From Spirochaetaceae bacterium (GTDB taxonomy: Bacteria; Spirochaetota; Spirochaetia; DSM-27196; SLAA01): a stretch of DNA of 37,082 bases. Shown in pieces: positions 17,859-26,284 of the stretch. The translations under genes were made by a program, and so were the position numbers. A model generated the notes under the pieces. That model had not been told where the DNA came from, ran no database searches, and worked only from the letters and a program-made list of their open reading frames with translations. The stretch is taken from contig PUPD01000009.1 in assembly GCA_003552985.1 (NCBI GenBank), positions 1-37,082 of the forward strand, written 5' to 3'. Every line of letters starts with the position of its first letter. Within the stretch, counting starts at the first letter, position 1.

Positions 17859-18386
17859 ATGAAGTATATCAAAGCTTTCCTTGTAGGCGCAGTGTTCGGC
17901 GCCGGAATGCTACTGAACGGCGGAGTCGTGTATGCCGAAGAGTTCAGCACGGCGCGGGACCACGATTTCACTTTCGAGTGGCGAGTCGACGGTGACGAGC
18001 TGGAAGCCCGCATCTCCGCACCAACCACCGGGTACGTCTCTATCGGTTTCGAACCGAGGAGGATGATGCAGGACGCCGAGATTGTTATCGGCTACGTGGT
18101 GAACGGCGAGCTGTACATCCGCCACGACTACGGCATCTCGGCTACCGCTCATAGAGCGATAGAGGATCTCGGAGGTGTAAGCCGCGTTACCGGCATTGAC
18201 GGAACGCTGGAAGACGGCGTTACTACGCTTCATTTCCGGCTGCCGTTGTCCAGCGGCGGCCGGTTCGACCGGCCGCTTACGCCCGGAGAAGAGACGAGAA
18301 TTATCTGGGCGTACGGTCCCGACGGGGCGAACAGTTTCGGCGACTACCACAGAGGAACTCGCGGTTCGTTTACCGTGGAGCTATAG
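17859..18386 (+). CDS. Secreted DOMON-domain protein
   Basis: A 175-aa protein beginning with a classical signal peptide (MKYIKAFLVGAVFGAGMLLNG, then VVYAEE, probable cleavage after YA). The rest is a DOMON-type beta-sandwich: FTFEWRVDGDELEARISAPTTGYVSIGF is the typical first half, then the Met pair in RRMMQDAEIVIGYV, and a final IIWAYG. DOMON domains bind haem or sugars and take part in extracellular or periplasmic electron transfer. The ATG at 17859 is chosen because only this start gives a signal peptide. It is followed by msrB and an aldehyde dehydrogenase on the same strand, a possible redox or stress grouping. Confidence 0.82.
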   Translation: MKYIKAFLVGAVFGAGMLLNGGVVYAEEFSTARDHDFTFEWRVDGDELEARISAPTTGYVSIGFEPRRMMQDAEIVIGYVVNGELYIRHDYGISATAHRAIEDLGGVSRVTGIDGTLEDGVTTLHFRLPLSSGGRFDRPLTPGEETRIIWAYGPDGANSFGDYHRGTRGSFTVEL

Positions 18387-18400
18387 GGCTGAGCTGGAGC

Positions 18401-18415
18401 CTCCGGAATCCGGAG
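18401..18415 (+). terminator. Hairpin after the DOMON gene
   Basis: CTCCGG and CCGGAG with a 3-nt loop form a perfect 6-bp stem 15 nt after the stop. No T-run follows, so it is at best a weak terminator or mRNA 3' end. Confidence 0.3.
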
Positions 18416-18480
18416 CGGCTTGATAGGGTGCAGTCGGCTCAGGTTGATCACGCCGGAGGGCTCATGCGTATAGTTCCGCT

Positions 18481-18909
18481 ATGAAAAGAACAACGAAGAA
18501 TATGAACTACGAGATACAGAAGAGCGATGACGAATGGAAGCGCCAGCTCTCCCCGGAAGAGTATCGTGTGTTGCGTCGGGCAGGGACCGAGCGTGCCTTT
18601 ACCGGCAAATACCATGACAGTAAGGACGATGGAGTCTATGTCTGTGCGGGATGCGGGAATCCGCTCTTCGACTCGAACACCAAATACGATTCCGGAACTG
18701 GATGGCCGAGCTACTATGAACCCATTGCCCCGGATGCAGTCGTCGAATATGAGGACCGGAGCATGTTATTTGTGCGCACCGAGGTATGCTGCAGCAAGTG
18801 TGGGGGACACTTGGGGCACGTGTTTACCGATGGCCCACAGCCCACCGGATTGCGCTATTGTATGAACTCGGCGGCCGTGCGTCTGAAACCGCGCGGAGAA
18901 CAGGGTTAG
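18481..18909 (+). CDS. msrB: Peptide-methionine (R)-S-oxide reductase
   Basis: MsrB repairs oxidised methionine (R-sulfoxide) in proteins in the cytoplasm. The 142-aa product has both zinc-binding CxxC pairs (Cys55/Cys58 in CAGCG and Cys104/Cys107 in CSKCG), the substrate-site [12 protein letters not shown], and the catalytic Cys127 in [10 protein letters not shown]. Length and layout are those of a stand-alone cytoplasmic MsrB. Its stop codon directly abuts the next ATG, so it is co-translated with the aldehyde dehydrogenase, which points to a shared role in oxidative damage repair. No fused MsrA domain is present. Confidence 0.96.
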   Translation: MKRTTKNMNYEIQKSDDEWKRQLSPEEYRVLRRAGTERAFTGKYHDSKDDGVYVCAGCGNPLFDSNTKYDSGTGWPSYYEPIAPDAVVEYEDRSMLFVRTEVCCSKCGGHLGHVFTDGPQPTGLRYCMNSAAVRLKPRGEQG

Positions 18910-20310
18910 ATGGATTCCAGCATGCGAAACAGTGAAGCGGTACCCCGGGCTGTGCAGATTGCTAGGGACGCGTTTGTGTCCCAGCAATCGGTGTCAGAGA
19001 CCCAAAAAGGACCGGATGCTCTGAGGCGCCTTTCGAGAGCCGTCAGGGAGCATGAGAACGAGATTGTGAGCGCCCTGCAGGCCGATTTCGGAAAACCTGA
19101 ACTAGAGTCGTTAGCCTCCGAGTTGTCAGTGTTTTATCAGGAGGTGCGCGAGCTTAAGAGATGTCTCAAGCGGTTTTTTCGTCCGCAAAGGCGTCCCACG
19201 CCCCAAGCGTTCTTCCGGTCGACAAGTACGGTGTACCGCGAACCATTCGGCACGGTCTTAGTGATTGCACCATGGAATTACCCGTTCCAGCTGTCTGTTG
19301 TGCCGGTTGCGGGTGCTCTGGCTGCCGGGAACAGCGTAGTTCTGAAACCATCGGAGCTCGCCTCGAACGTGGCAGGGGTTCTGGAAAAAATCCTGCATTC
19401 AGCCTTTCCGGAAGGGCTCGCGCGAGTCGTACAGGGAGATAAGCAGGTTGTACAAGAGCTTCTGAGCCATCGTTTTGATCACATTTTCTACACCGGTAAT
19501 TCCGTAGTGGGAAAAACGATTATGAAGTCCGCCGCCGAACAGCTGACCCCAGTTACCCTGGAGCTTGGTGGCAAAAACCCTGCGGTCGTAACGGCCAAAG
19601 CTGACATGCGGGTGGCGGCTCAACGGATTGCTTGGGGGAAAGCCTTTAATGCCGGTCAGACCTGTGTTGCGCCTGATTACGTGCTTGTGGATGGAGCTGT
19701 TCACGATGAGTTCGTAGGGGAGTTGAGAGCCGCCTTTGTCCGGATGTATGGAGAGAAGCCACTGAACAGCGCGGATATGGCTCGAATCATCAACGATCGT
19801 CACTTCAATCGGTTGAAAGCGCTTCTCGACGGTACCCAGGGAGTAATATGGGGCGGCTCGTGTGACCCGCGCACCCGGGCGATTTCCCCGGCGGTCGTGA
19901 CCGATCTCTCTTGGGACGATCAACTCATGAAGGAAGAGATCTTCGGTCCGCTGTTACCCATTCTTCGTTACCAGTCGCGCCGGGAGCTTGTCGAACGGGT
20001 GAATAGCCGGTCCCGCCCGCTTGCCGTTTACGTGTTCAGCACCAGCAATACTGAAGCGAGGCAGCTGTTCGCCGATCTGCCCAGTGGCGGCGGATGCATA
20101 AACGATGTAGTCCTGCAGGTAGCCTCATCATCCCTCCCGTTCGGCGGGGTGGGTGAGAGCGGATTCGGCCGATATCGTGGACTCTACAGCCTCAGAGCGT
20201 TTACCTACGAGCGGGCACTCGTGAACCACCGAATATGGCCCGAGTTACGGCTTCGGTATCCGCCTTACGAAGGTAAGCTTAGGCTAATGAGATGGCTGCT
20301 CGGTAGTTAG
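18910..20310 (+). CDS. Class 3-type NAD(P)-dependent aldehyde dehydrogenase
   Basis: It oxidises aldehydes to acids. The 466-aa protein has APWNYPFQL (about residue 120-128), LKPSE with Lys146, Glu218 in TLELGGKNPAV, catalytic Cys252 in NAGQTCVAPDYVL, and EEIFGPLLPI. The short form without the long N-terminal arm and the NPxYP-lacking C-terminus fit the ALDH3 group, which handles long-chain or aromatic aldehydes. Its start directly follows the msrB stop. Its stop codon TAG (20308-20310) overlaps the left end of an insertion element, so the final residues could have been set by the insertion, although the length is normal. Confidence 0.93.
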   Translation: MDSSMRNSEAVPRAVQIARDAFVSQQSVSETQKGPDALRRLSRAVREHENEIVSALQADFGKPELESLASELSVFYQEVRELKRCLKRFFRPQRRPTPQAFFRSTSTVYREPFGTVLVIAPWNYPFQLSVVPVAGALAAGNSVVLKPSELASNVAGVLEKILHSAFPEGLARVVQGDKQVVQELLSHRFDHIFYTGNSVVGKTIMKSAAEQLTPVTLELGGKNPAVVTAKADMRVAAQRIAWGKAFNAGQTCVAPDYVLVDGAVHDEFVGELRAAFVRMYGEKPLNSADMARIINDRHFNRLKALLDGTQGVIWGGSCDPRTRAISPAVVTDLSWDDQLMKEEIFGPLLPILRYQSRRELVERVNSRSRPLAVYVFSTSNTEARQLFADLPSGGGCINDVVLQVASSSLPFGGVGESGFGRYRGLYSLRAFTYERALVNHRIWPELRLRYPPYEGKLRLMRWLLGS

Positions 20311-21097
20311 GGCTTGCTGAAAAAGCGTCGGTTTGAGACTACGCCGATCACGAGCACCGTATCATGCGGCGCAGGATAGCTTCGACTCACGCCGGTGACT
20401 GCTCCGTTGCCGCAGTATTAGCACGCTTCGCCATCACCCGCGATAGTGAGAACGCTCGCTTCGCTCGGCCTAAGGCACGCTCGATCGGTATGTGCGCACG
20501 CTCATCGGCGAGTATCTGGTGTGTCTCGTCGGCACTCGGATCCTTTTTCGGCCGCCCGTGGCGACGGCGAAATGCTTCCACCGCTTTCGGCAGGTCCTCG
20601 CTTTCCTGCGCGCTGCCGCTCGCACTTTCGTCGTGATCATCCTCGGGGTCGTTTGACCGCGTCGAAGCTTGCTCGATGAGCAGCTCATTGATCTTAGACA
20701 CTACCGAATCACTGAGCCGTTTTCGAAAGTGTACCATCATCGAGGGGTCAAACCGCTGCTCTTCTCGGTACGCCTCCCAACCGAGAAGGTATTGGAGATA
20801 GGGATTCTCACGGATCTGCTTGAAGGTCTCCTGATCGGTCAAACCAAGCTTCTCCTTGAGGATGAGGCTTGCTAGCTTTGCAAGGCGCACCCACCGATTG
20901 TCGCTTCTGAGCTTTCCACCGAAGGCGAGGTGAAAGCTTTCGCACCGCTTCCTGCTCGCGCCGGCGTTCGCGGTACATCGGCCCTCCAATCTGCACGGGT
21001 TTTTGCCGATTTTGGCTGTTTCCCGTGCATCCCAATGACCGATACTAGCATTGAAGTCATTAGCATGTATAGGGTTAAGAGCTATTCAGCAAGCCCT
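20309..21097. mobile_element. Internally deleted IS5/IS1182-type insertion sequence
   Basis: The 13-bp sequence AGGGCTTGCTGAA (20309-20321) recurs exactly inverted at 21085-21097, bounding a 789-bp element. Inside is one transposase-like frame on the minus strand with large deletions. The flanks show no convincing target duplication (GTT on the left, GAT on the right). The element keeps both ends, so it could still be mobilised by a full-length relative. Confidence 0.85.
20387..20989 (-). pseudogene. Deleted transposase of the IS element
   Basis: About 200 codons show the InsH/DUF772-type N-terminus of IS5/IS1182 transposases: FGGKLRSDNRWVRLAKL, then LILKEKLGLTDQET, ENPYLQYLLGWEAY and FDPSMMVHFRKRLSD. 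The tail reads ALGRAKRAFSLSRVMAKRA, matching the extreme C-terminus of such enzymes. A segment is missing between NRWVRLAKL and LILKEK, and the whole DDE catalytic core is missing between the N- and C-terminal parts, yet the frame stays open. It cannot be an active transposase. Confidence 0.85.
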
Positions 21098-21172
21098 GAT
21101 TGTCGCCTGAACAGCCTGCTTCCTTATGGGTGTGGTACGCACCTAATATTGGAGCGCGCTTGCCTTCATACA

Positions 21173-22696
21173 TTAACCGGTGTCGTTGTTTCCTCGGTTA
21201 ACGAATGCCATTTTCACCTGCCCCCGGAGCTTGAGAAGTAACGGAAGTGCGACCGACAAAACAGACAGAAGAATAAACGCCGTAGAAACAGGACTTGCAA
21301 AGATGAATCGCCAATCATCTTGATACGTTAGTAGAGCGCGATTCAGATTCTGTTCCGCCATCGGTCCCAGTATCAGTCCTAGTATCATGGGGGGCGCCGG
21401 AAAGTCGTACTTCCGCATGAAGTATCCTATTACCCCGAAAAGAAGAGCCGTCATGGCATCGTTCAAGTTATTGGCGAGAGTATAGGCGCCGAGGAAACAC
21501 GCAATTATGATCATCGGCAGCAGAATTTGTTTAGGAGTATTGAGCACCCTCGGCCATAGCTTGGTCCCCGCCAACCCAAGAACGAGAACCAGGAATTGCA
21601 TGACAATAAAGGCGGCAAAGAGAGTCTGCACGACAGGGAGGTGCTCAATAAAGAGCATCGGCCCCGGCCGCAGTCCAATCAACATCAAGGCCCCCAGCAT
21701 CACGGCGGTAACCGCGTCTCCGGGTATGCCCAAGGTAAGGAGTGGTATCAACGCACCGCCAACAGTTCCGTTGTTGGCAGATTCGGGAGCCGCTATCCCT
21801 TCGGGAACCCCGGTGCCCCACTCGTCCTTATTCTTGTGAAACCTCTTAATAAGATCGTAGGCGACGAAGCAGGCGATGGCCCCGCCCGCTCCGGGAATGA
21901 TGCCGATCATAGTTCCGAGCACTGCACCAACAGTCATTGGCAGTAATATCCGCTTGAAGTCTCTTCCGGAAGGGATAACGTTCCTGATGATCTGTCGTTT
22001 GACTTTCTCTCCTCTGCGGGCTTTCGTCAGGTCAACGAAGACCTGGGAAAACGCGAAAAGACCCACCAGAACCGGGAGAAGAGACAGACCGGCCATCAGG
22101 AACCTTGTATTGAAGGTAAACCGGTTTACGCCCCAGATATCGTCGACACCTATAGTAGCGATGAACATCCCGAGAAAACCGACAATCAGACCTTTGAGCG
22201 TATTCTTGCTTGTAGCACTGGCTATGATAGTCAGCCCAAATATTGCAAGGGCGAAAAACTCCGGCGCCCGGAACTCGAGCGCAACTCTGGCGAGCTGGGG
22301 CGAAACAAAAATCAGTGCCGCTCCGCTGACAAGGCCACCAAAAACAGATGCGATAACCGCCAAGCCCAGCGCTCTACCAGCCTCACCCTTCTGAGCCATT
22401 GGATAGCCGTCAAGAACGGTAGCCGCAGCCGACGGGTGCCCGGGCGCCCGCAATAGTACGGCGGAAATGGAACCGCCATACATGGCGCCCGTAAACATCG
22501 CTGCCAAGGTCACCAGCGCCGCACCGAACTCAAGGTGATAGATGAGGGGAAGCAGCAAAATGATTCCCATCGACCCGGTCATGCCCGGGATCGCTCCAAG
22601 AATAATGCCGCCTACAAGCCCGATCATCATCACGAGCATTGTCGATGGTTCTACGGCATACGCCAGACCGTCAAGAATACCTGAAAAAGCCTCCAT
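21173..22696 (-). CDS. tctA: Tripartite tricarboxylate transporter large membrane subunit TctA
   Basis: The 507-aa TctA subunit forms the main ion-coupled channel of a TTT importer in the inner membrane. It shows about 11-12 hydrophobic segments and the family signatures GAIPGMTGSMGI near residue 34-45, the GAMYGGSISAVLL-APGHPSAAATVLDG block near 70-95, and a second copy of the re-entrant motif, GIIPGAGGAIACFVAYDL, near 264. AAGGGAG lies before the ATG. It follows tctB by 16 nt in the order tctC-tctB-tctA. The substrate is not readable; the uxaC and LarA-like neighbours suggest a sugar acid or carboxylate. Confidence 0.95.
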   Translation of the reverse strand: MEAFSGILDGLAYAVEPSTMLVMMIGLVGGIILGAIPGMTGSMGIILLLPLIYHLEFGAALVTLAAMFTGAMYGGSISAVLLRAPGHPSAAATVLDGYPMAQKGEAGRALGLAVIASVFGGLVSGAALIFVSPQLARVALEFRAPEFFALAIFGLTIIASATSKNTLKGLIVGFLGMFIATIGVDDIWGVNRFTFNTRFLMAGLSLLPVLVGLFAFSQVFVDLTKARRGEKVKRQIIRNVIPSGRDFKRILLPMTVGAVLGTMIGIIPGAGGAIACFVAYDLIKRFHKNKDEWGTGVPEGIAAPESANNGTVGGALIPLLTLGIPGDAVTAVMLGALMLIGLRPGPMLFIEHLPVVQTLFAAFIVMQFLVLVLGLAGTKLWPRVLNTPKQILLPMIIIACFLGAYTLANNLNDAMTALLFGVIGYFMRKYDFPAPPMILGLILGPMAEQNLNRALLTYQDDWRFIFASPVSTAFILLSVLSVALPLLLKLRGQVKMAFVNRGNNDTG

Positions 22697-22712
22697 CGGT
22701 GACTCCCTTCAT

Positions 22713-23186
22713 TTAGAAAAGGCGGAAACGGGGCAGAAGGACCAAAAGATAGTTATTGAATAACACGTATATGACTGCCGTCGCGACGACGCTGATAACA
22801 CCCATTTTAACCCATTGGCGCAGTCCGAAAATGCGCATCAACGCGAACAAGAAGAAGGGGGTAAGCAGGATAAACCCGAGAACAGCGACTAATCTTATAT
22901 AGATAGCTACACATACTACCAGTACTGCTATGTTCCGCAACTCGCCATGTTCGAACTGCTCCGCGCTCTCCGATTGCGAGGGCTTTTCGCGGTACTGTCT
23001 GTACTGATAGTAGCCGTGCCCCGCGAGGATAGCGCCCAGCACCAGCAGCACGGTGAGAATCATTTTGGGCCAGTCGCCCGCACCCAGACCTCTCTCAACA
23101 TCCCTCAGTCTATCGGCGATGGAGTACCCTATAGTTGAGAACGCGACAAGACACAGGCCGATGAAAAAGTCAGCTTTGGGGTGCAT
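22713..23186 (-). CDS. tctB: Tripartite tricarboxylate transporter small membrane subunit TctB
   Basis: TctB is the small, poorly conserved membrane subunit that works with TctA. The 157-aa product has four predicted transmembrane stretches (about residues 8-25, 42-60, 85-110 and 125-150) and the usual N-terminal DFFIGLCLVAFSTIGY. AAGGTGG precedes the ATG. It lies between tctC and tctA, separated from tctC by 76 bp holding a strong hairpin, so it is probably made at lower levels than the binding protein. Confidence 0.9.
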   Translation of the reverse strand: MHPKADFFIGLCLVAFSTIGYSIADRLRDVERGLGAGDWPKMILTVLLVLGAILAGHGYYQYRQYREKPSQSESAEQFEHGELRNIAVLVVCVAIYIRLVAVLGFILLTPFFLFALMRIFGLRQWVKMGVISVVATAVIYVLFNNYLLVLLPRFRLF

Positions 23187-23209
23187 TATACCACCTTGTT
23201 GTTTTCAGA

Positions 23210-23238
23210 TAAGAGGGGGACATAATCCCCCCCTCTTA
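23210..23238 (-). terminator. Intercistronic hairpin between tctC and tctB
   Basis: TAAGAGGGGG (23210-23219) pairs perfectly with CCCCCTCTTA (23229-23238), a 10-bp stem with a 9-nt loop, placed after the tctC stop and before the tctB start. It has no U-tract, so it is more likely a 3' RNA-stabilising or attenuating structure that raises binding-protein output over membrane subunits. Confidence 0.65.
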
Positions 23239-23262
23239 CCGCTTTTCTATCTATCGGTAATT

Positions 23263-24249
23263 CTAGTGGTACCTGTCACCGATACCATGTTCCCTTATGA
23301 TTTGCTCAAACATCTCGTCTTCTTCGATATTCGCGCGTCCATATTCTTCAGATCCCGCGTAAGTCGGAATAACGATCATTTCGTAGAACCTTTCTTGCAC
23401 ACGAGAATCTTCAAGACACGCCTTCAAGATATCATGAAGCCGTTCTACGATTGCCGGCGGCGTGTCTTGGTGAGTTACTACACCCCTGAACTGCGAGTAG
23501 ACTATATCGAATCCTTGTTCCTGCGCGGTGGGGATATCGGGAAGCTGTTCAAGCCTGTCCGGAGACAAAGTTGCCAGAGATCGTAGTTGTCCCGCCTCAA
23601 TATTCGACAATCCTTCCGGAGGAATATTCATGCTTATCTCGGTGTCACCGGCAAGCAGTCCAGCTGCGGCAGGCCCGCCGCCGCCGAACGGTACGTACGT
23701 GACTTCGGTATCGGTTGCTAGCTGAAAGAGTATCGACGATAGATGCCCGCCGCCTCCTGTCCCTGCGTGGCCCCAACTTATCTCACCTGGGCGCTGTTGC
23801 GCGTCATCCACAAAATCCTGAACAGTCTCGTACGGAGACTCATCCCGGACTAGAACATAGGTGTAGTTGGAGATCAGCTTGATGACCGGTGCGAAATCCC
23901 GCACGGAATAATCCACCTCAGATACATGGGTCTTGATAGTCTGAGCACCCGCCCAGGTAAGGATGTCGTAGCCATCCGGCCTAGCGACGGACATGTACTC
24001 AGCAGTACCGACAGCACCGGCAGCACCCGGCACGTTCCTGATCAACAACGGCTGTCCGCCGGAATAATCCGGAAAGACCTCCGCGAGAGTCCGAAACACG
24101 ATGTCGGAGCCCCCGCCGGCTCCCCATGGAACCCAGGCAGTTATCGGTCGCGACGGAAACGCCGCAGGATCCTCCTCAACACCTGCCGCGAACACAAAAC
24201 TGCTGGTCAGCAATAAGGCGCCAATTACCATTACCACGATCTTTTTCAT
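23263..24249 (-). CDS. tctC: TctC-type periplasmic solute-binding protein (Bug family)
   Basis: The 328-aa binding protein that delivers substrate to TctA/TctB. The ATG at 24249 is chosen for the AAGGAG 8 nt upstream and because it opens a clean signal peptide (MKKIVVMVIGALLLTSSFVF, then AAG). Mature features are RPITAWVPWGAGGGSDIVFRTLA (substrate carboxylate loop near residues 33-55), the NVPGAAGAVGTAEY loop and GHAGTGGGGHLSS near 160. The length is standard. It is the first gene of the operon, behind a consensus promoter and a putative operator. Substrates of Bug proteins include di- and tricarboxylates and sugar acids; here it is unknown. Confidence 0.94.
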   Translation of the reverse strand: MKKIVVMVIGALLLTSSFVFAAGVEEDPAAFPSRPITAWVPWGAGGGSDIVFRTLAEVFPDYSGGQPLLIRNVPGAAGAVGTAEYMSVARPDGYDILTWAGAQTIKTHVSEVDYSVRDFAPVIKLISNYTYVLVRDESPYETVQDFVDDAQQRPGEISWGHAGTGGGGHLSSILFQLATDTEVTYVPFGGGGPAAAGLLAGDTEISMNIPPEGLSNIEAGQLRSLATLSPDRLEQLPDIPTAQEQGFDIVYSQFRGVVTHQDTPPAIVERLHDILKACLEDSRVQERFYEMIVIPTYAGSEEYGRANIEEDEMFEQIIREHGIGDRYH

Positions 24250-24265
24250 AGCAGGAACTCCTTTT

Positions 24266-24284
24266 AATAACAATAAAAGTTATT
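24266..24284. promoter_or_regulatory. Putative operator of the tctCBA operon
   Basis: AATAAC-N7-GTTATT (24266-24271 and 24279-24284) is a perfect inverted repeat. It lies across the expected transcription start, a classic repressor position. The same core, TAAC-N7-GTTA with TTAR before it, occurs at the nagB promoter, and a close variant occurs before the LarA-like gene. Confidence 0.6.
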
Positions 24285-24287
24285 TGA

Positions 24288-24315
24288 ATTATAACAGCTT
24301 CGGCCATGGTGTCAA
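24288..24315 (-). promoter_or_regulatory. Consensus sigma-70 promoter of tctCBA
   Basis: On the minus strand, TTGACA (24310-24315) and TATAAT (24288-24293) are 16 bp apart, both perfect. Transcription would start near 24281 and give a leader of about 30 nt before the tctC ATG. Such strength implies control by a repressor, and an inverted repeat sits at the start site. Confidence 0.8.
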
Positions 24316-24784
24316 TTAAATTTTTCGAAGGATTTGAGTCCAAAAAAGAATCCGAGGAAAAAAAATTTTTTGAAATGTCTCAGCTCGAACAATCGCTACC
24401 GCTCGATCCCTGACGGGGCGTCGGATCTTGGCGAAGGACGCGGGGTGCGTTTTACCGCTTCGACTTCTGCGTTGTCCGGCTCAGCGATGATGGCAATAAC
24501 TCTGATCTCCCCCTCGCTCTTACGACTGACGAATTGATTGCCCATATGTCGCCGAATTGTTAACCGACGCGGAAGGTGTCGTGTGCGCGTCTCATGGTTT
24601 GGTTCGCGTCGAGAGTGGATGTGTAGTTGCCGGGGACGAGGCAGCCGGCCGGATCGTCGTTGAGGGGAAGGGCAGCTGGTTCTTGAAAGCAGCCGTTATA
24701 GTCTGAGACGCGGGACACGTGCCGCCCGGGTACCGGCATTCTCGCTGGTGCAAGCGGGATTTGCGATAGGTGCTTTATCACGGA
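24316..24784. other. Gap between the tctC promoter and the ROK gene
   Basis: Contains an A-rich then T-rich tract near 24358-24370 and a 73-codon minus-strand frame (GTG 24781 to 24560) starting 3 nt after the ROK stop. That frame matches nothing I know and lacks a clear ribosome site, so I treat it as probably non-coding or a gene remnant. Confidence 0.4.
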
Positions 24785-25984
24785 TCAGTTGGCGGTGAGA
24801 TACGCCCGGAATGCCGGAAGAAACAGCTCACTGGCTCCACCGATCACGTCGCCATCAAACGAAGTGTCCATGAACTCCACGTGCAGTCGCGCGCCTGCGA
24901 ACGGCGAGACGGCGCGCTTCACCTTTTCAACAACCAGATCATATACGGTGCAGTGACAAAGCAGAGGCCCATAGATCACGATTCTGTCCGGGAGAAAGGT
25001 AGTCTGTAGGAGAGCGATAGCTTGGACGATTGCCTGGACTGCCGTTTTCACGGAGGTGTATTCCTCTACGCTGCATTCGAGAAAGTGTTTCTTGAACTCC
25101 AGTTCATCCTCTGGCACCTCTTCGTTCGTTCGACGAAAGTCGGGGATCAATGCCCACAACGCGGCGACCGTCTCCAGACAACCGACGGCTCCGCAAGTAC
25201 AGATCTTGCCGGAATCGGGGTAGAAGCCAACGTGACCAATTTCGCAGAAGCTGCCGAACGAAGTCTTGACTGTGACTCCATCGTACGCGTACGCAGCACC
25301 AATACCGTATCCCCAATGGAACAAAAGAGTCCCGCCGGACGCGTATGCCGGGTTCCTAAGCATCAAGTGCTGCAGCCCGGCATCAAGCGCGCGATTCACC
25401 ACCAGCGGAAGGTTGAACTGGGTCTCGATCGTAGCGAATGTCAGGTCTCGAATATATGGCCAACGTGCAGCAAAGTACCAGATCTTAGTGTGGGCATTGA
25501 CGTATCCCGGTACCGTAATGCTCACTCCGAGAATCCTGCTGTCTCGCGGCCGTTTCGCGATGAGAGATTCCACGAGTTGGGAAGTAGCGGTCAGAAACCC
25601 TTCGTTATCAGTTCCTGACGATAGCGGCCAAGACTCCTGCATGAACAGGACTCCGTCACTGCCGAGGAGTACCGCCTTCAGCTCAGTTGACACAACGTAC
25701 AGGGCAACCACACAGAGGCGGTGGTGATTAGCATACAGGCAAACCTCGGGGCGCCCCTGCACCCCAAAGTTGCGGCGGCCACGCTCCTTAACCAATCGAT
25801 CGGTAACCAATTGCTGCACCATTTCCGATACGGTGCTTGGGCGCATACCGGTCTGCGCGATCAACTCCTTGCGAGTCACACCTGGCGCTAGGCAAATGAG
25901 GTGGAAGATCTGGGCCTTTTTCTGATCCTTGAGCCGAAATCGGGTTCCTTCATGTACCTGATCAATACCGGGGAGTATAGGCAT
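24785..25984 (-). CDS. ROK-family transcriptional repressor
   Basis: A 399-aa ROK regulator of the NagC/XylR type: an N-terminal winged HTH (about residues 22-70, with VTRKELIAQTGMRPSTVSEMVQQL) joined to a sugar-kinase-like ROK domain. The zinc motif is complete (EIGHVGFY, then ICTCGAVGCLE; His251, Cys262, Cys264, Cys269). The kinase catalytic Asp that normally follows Asn in the END motif is replaced by Arg (VVNRALDAG), so it should bind a sugar but not phosphorylate it. The ATG at 25984 with GAGGTG upstream is preferred to a GTG at 26026. It lies between the tct operon and the divergent LarA-like/uxaC operon and is the best candidate for the shared operator sites. Confidence 0.9.
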   Translation of the reverse strand: MPILPGIDQVHEGTRFRLKDQKKAQIFHLICLAPGVTRKELIAQTGMRPSTVSEMVQQLVTDRLVKERGRRNFGVQGRPEVCLYANHHRLCVVALYVVSTELKAVLLGSDGVLFMQESWPLSSGTDNEGFLTATSQLVESLIAKRPRDSRILGVSITVPGYVNAHTKIWYFAARWPYIRDLTFATIETQFNLPLVVNRALDAGLQHLMLRNPAYASGGTLLFHWGYGIGAAYAYDGVTVKTSFGSFCEIGHVGFYPDSGKICTCGAVGCLETVAALWALIPDFRRTNEEVPEDELEFKKHFLECSVEEYTSVKTAVQAIVQAIALLQTTFLPDRIVIYGPLLCHCTVYDLVVEKVKRAVSPFAGARLHVEFMDTSFDGDVIGGASELFLPAFRAYLTAN

Positions 25985-26180
25985 CACGGAGCACCTCAAT
26001 CCGGCTCTATCCACGTAAGGAGACACTGGTACGCAGTCGCCGTGTCACACGTGTTCTAAAGCTGTATAGTCGCAGTATTGAGCTCAACTGTCCACCGTCG
26101 TTAGATCTCTTATCGACGTTGCCGGGTCCGAGGATGGCATCGCCGGTCGTTTCTTGAAGACTAACAAAGCTCGCTTTAGA

Positions 26181-26201
26181 TTATAAACATATATTGTTAA
26201 A
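26181..26201. promoter_or_regulatory. Putative operator in the ROK / LarA-like divergent region
   Basis: TTATAAAC-N7-GTTAA (26181-26200) is a close variant of the inverted repeats found at the tctC and nagB promoters, with the same 7-bp spacing between AAC and GTTA. It lies just upstream of the -35 box of the LarA-like gene and overlaps a minus-strand TATAAT (26180-26185) that could serve the ROK gene. One bound repressor could control both. Confidence 0.5.
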
Positions 26202-26209
26202 AAGTCTCG

Positions 26210-26238
26210 TTGACAGGTAGAATTTCCCGTCCTATACT
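26210..26238 (+). promoter_or_regulatory. Strong sigma-70 promoter of the LarA-like/uxaC operon
   Basis: TTGACA (26210-26215) and TATACT (26233-26238) are exactly 17 bp apart. The start point would be near 26245, leaving a leader of about 40 nt. Confidence 0.8.
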
Positions 26239-26284
26239 GCTTCAACGTCTCGGGAGCAAGACAGCGGGTCAACACCGGGACAAA

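Noticed and set aside
20305-21101. Target-site duplication flanking the IS element
   Set aside because: The bases on the two sides (GTT and GAT, or TTA and TGA if the ends are trimmed by one) do not match, so no duplication is claimed.
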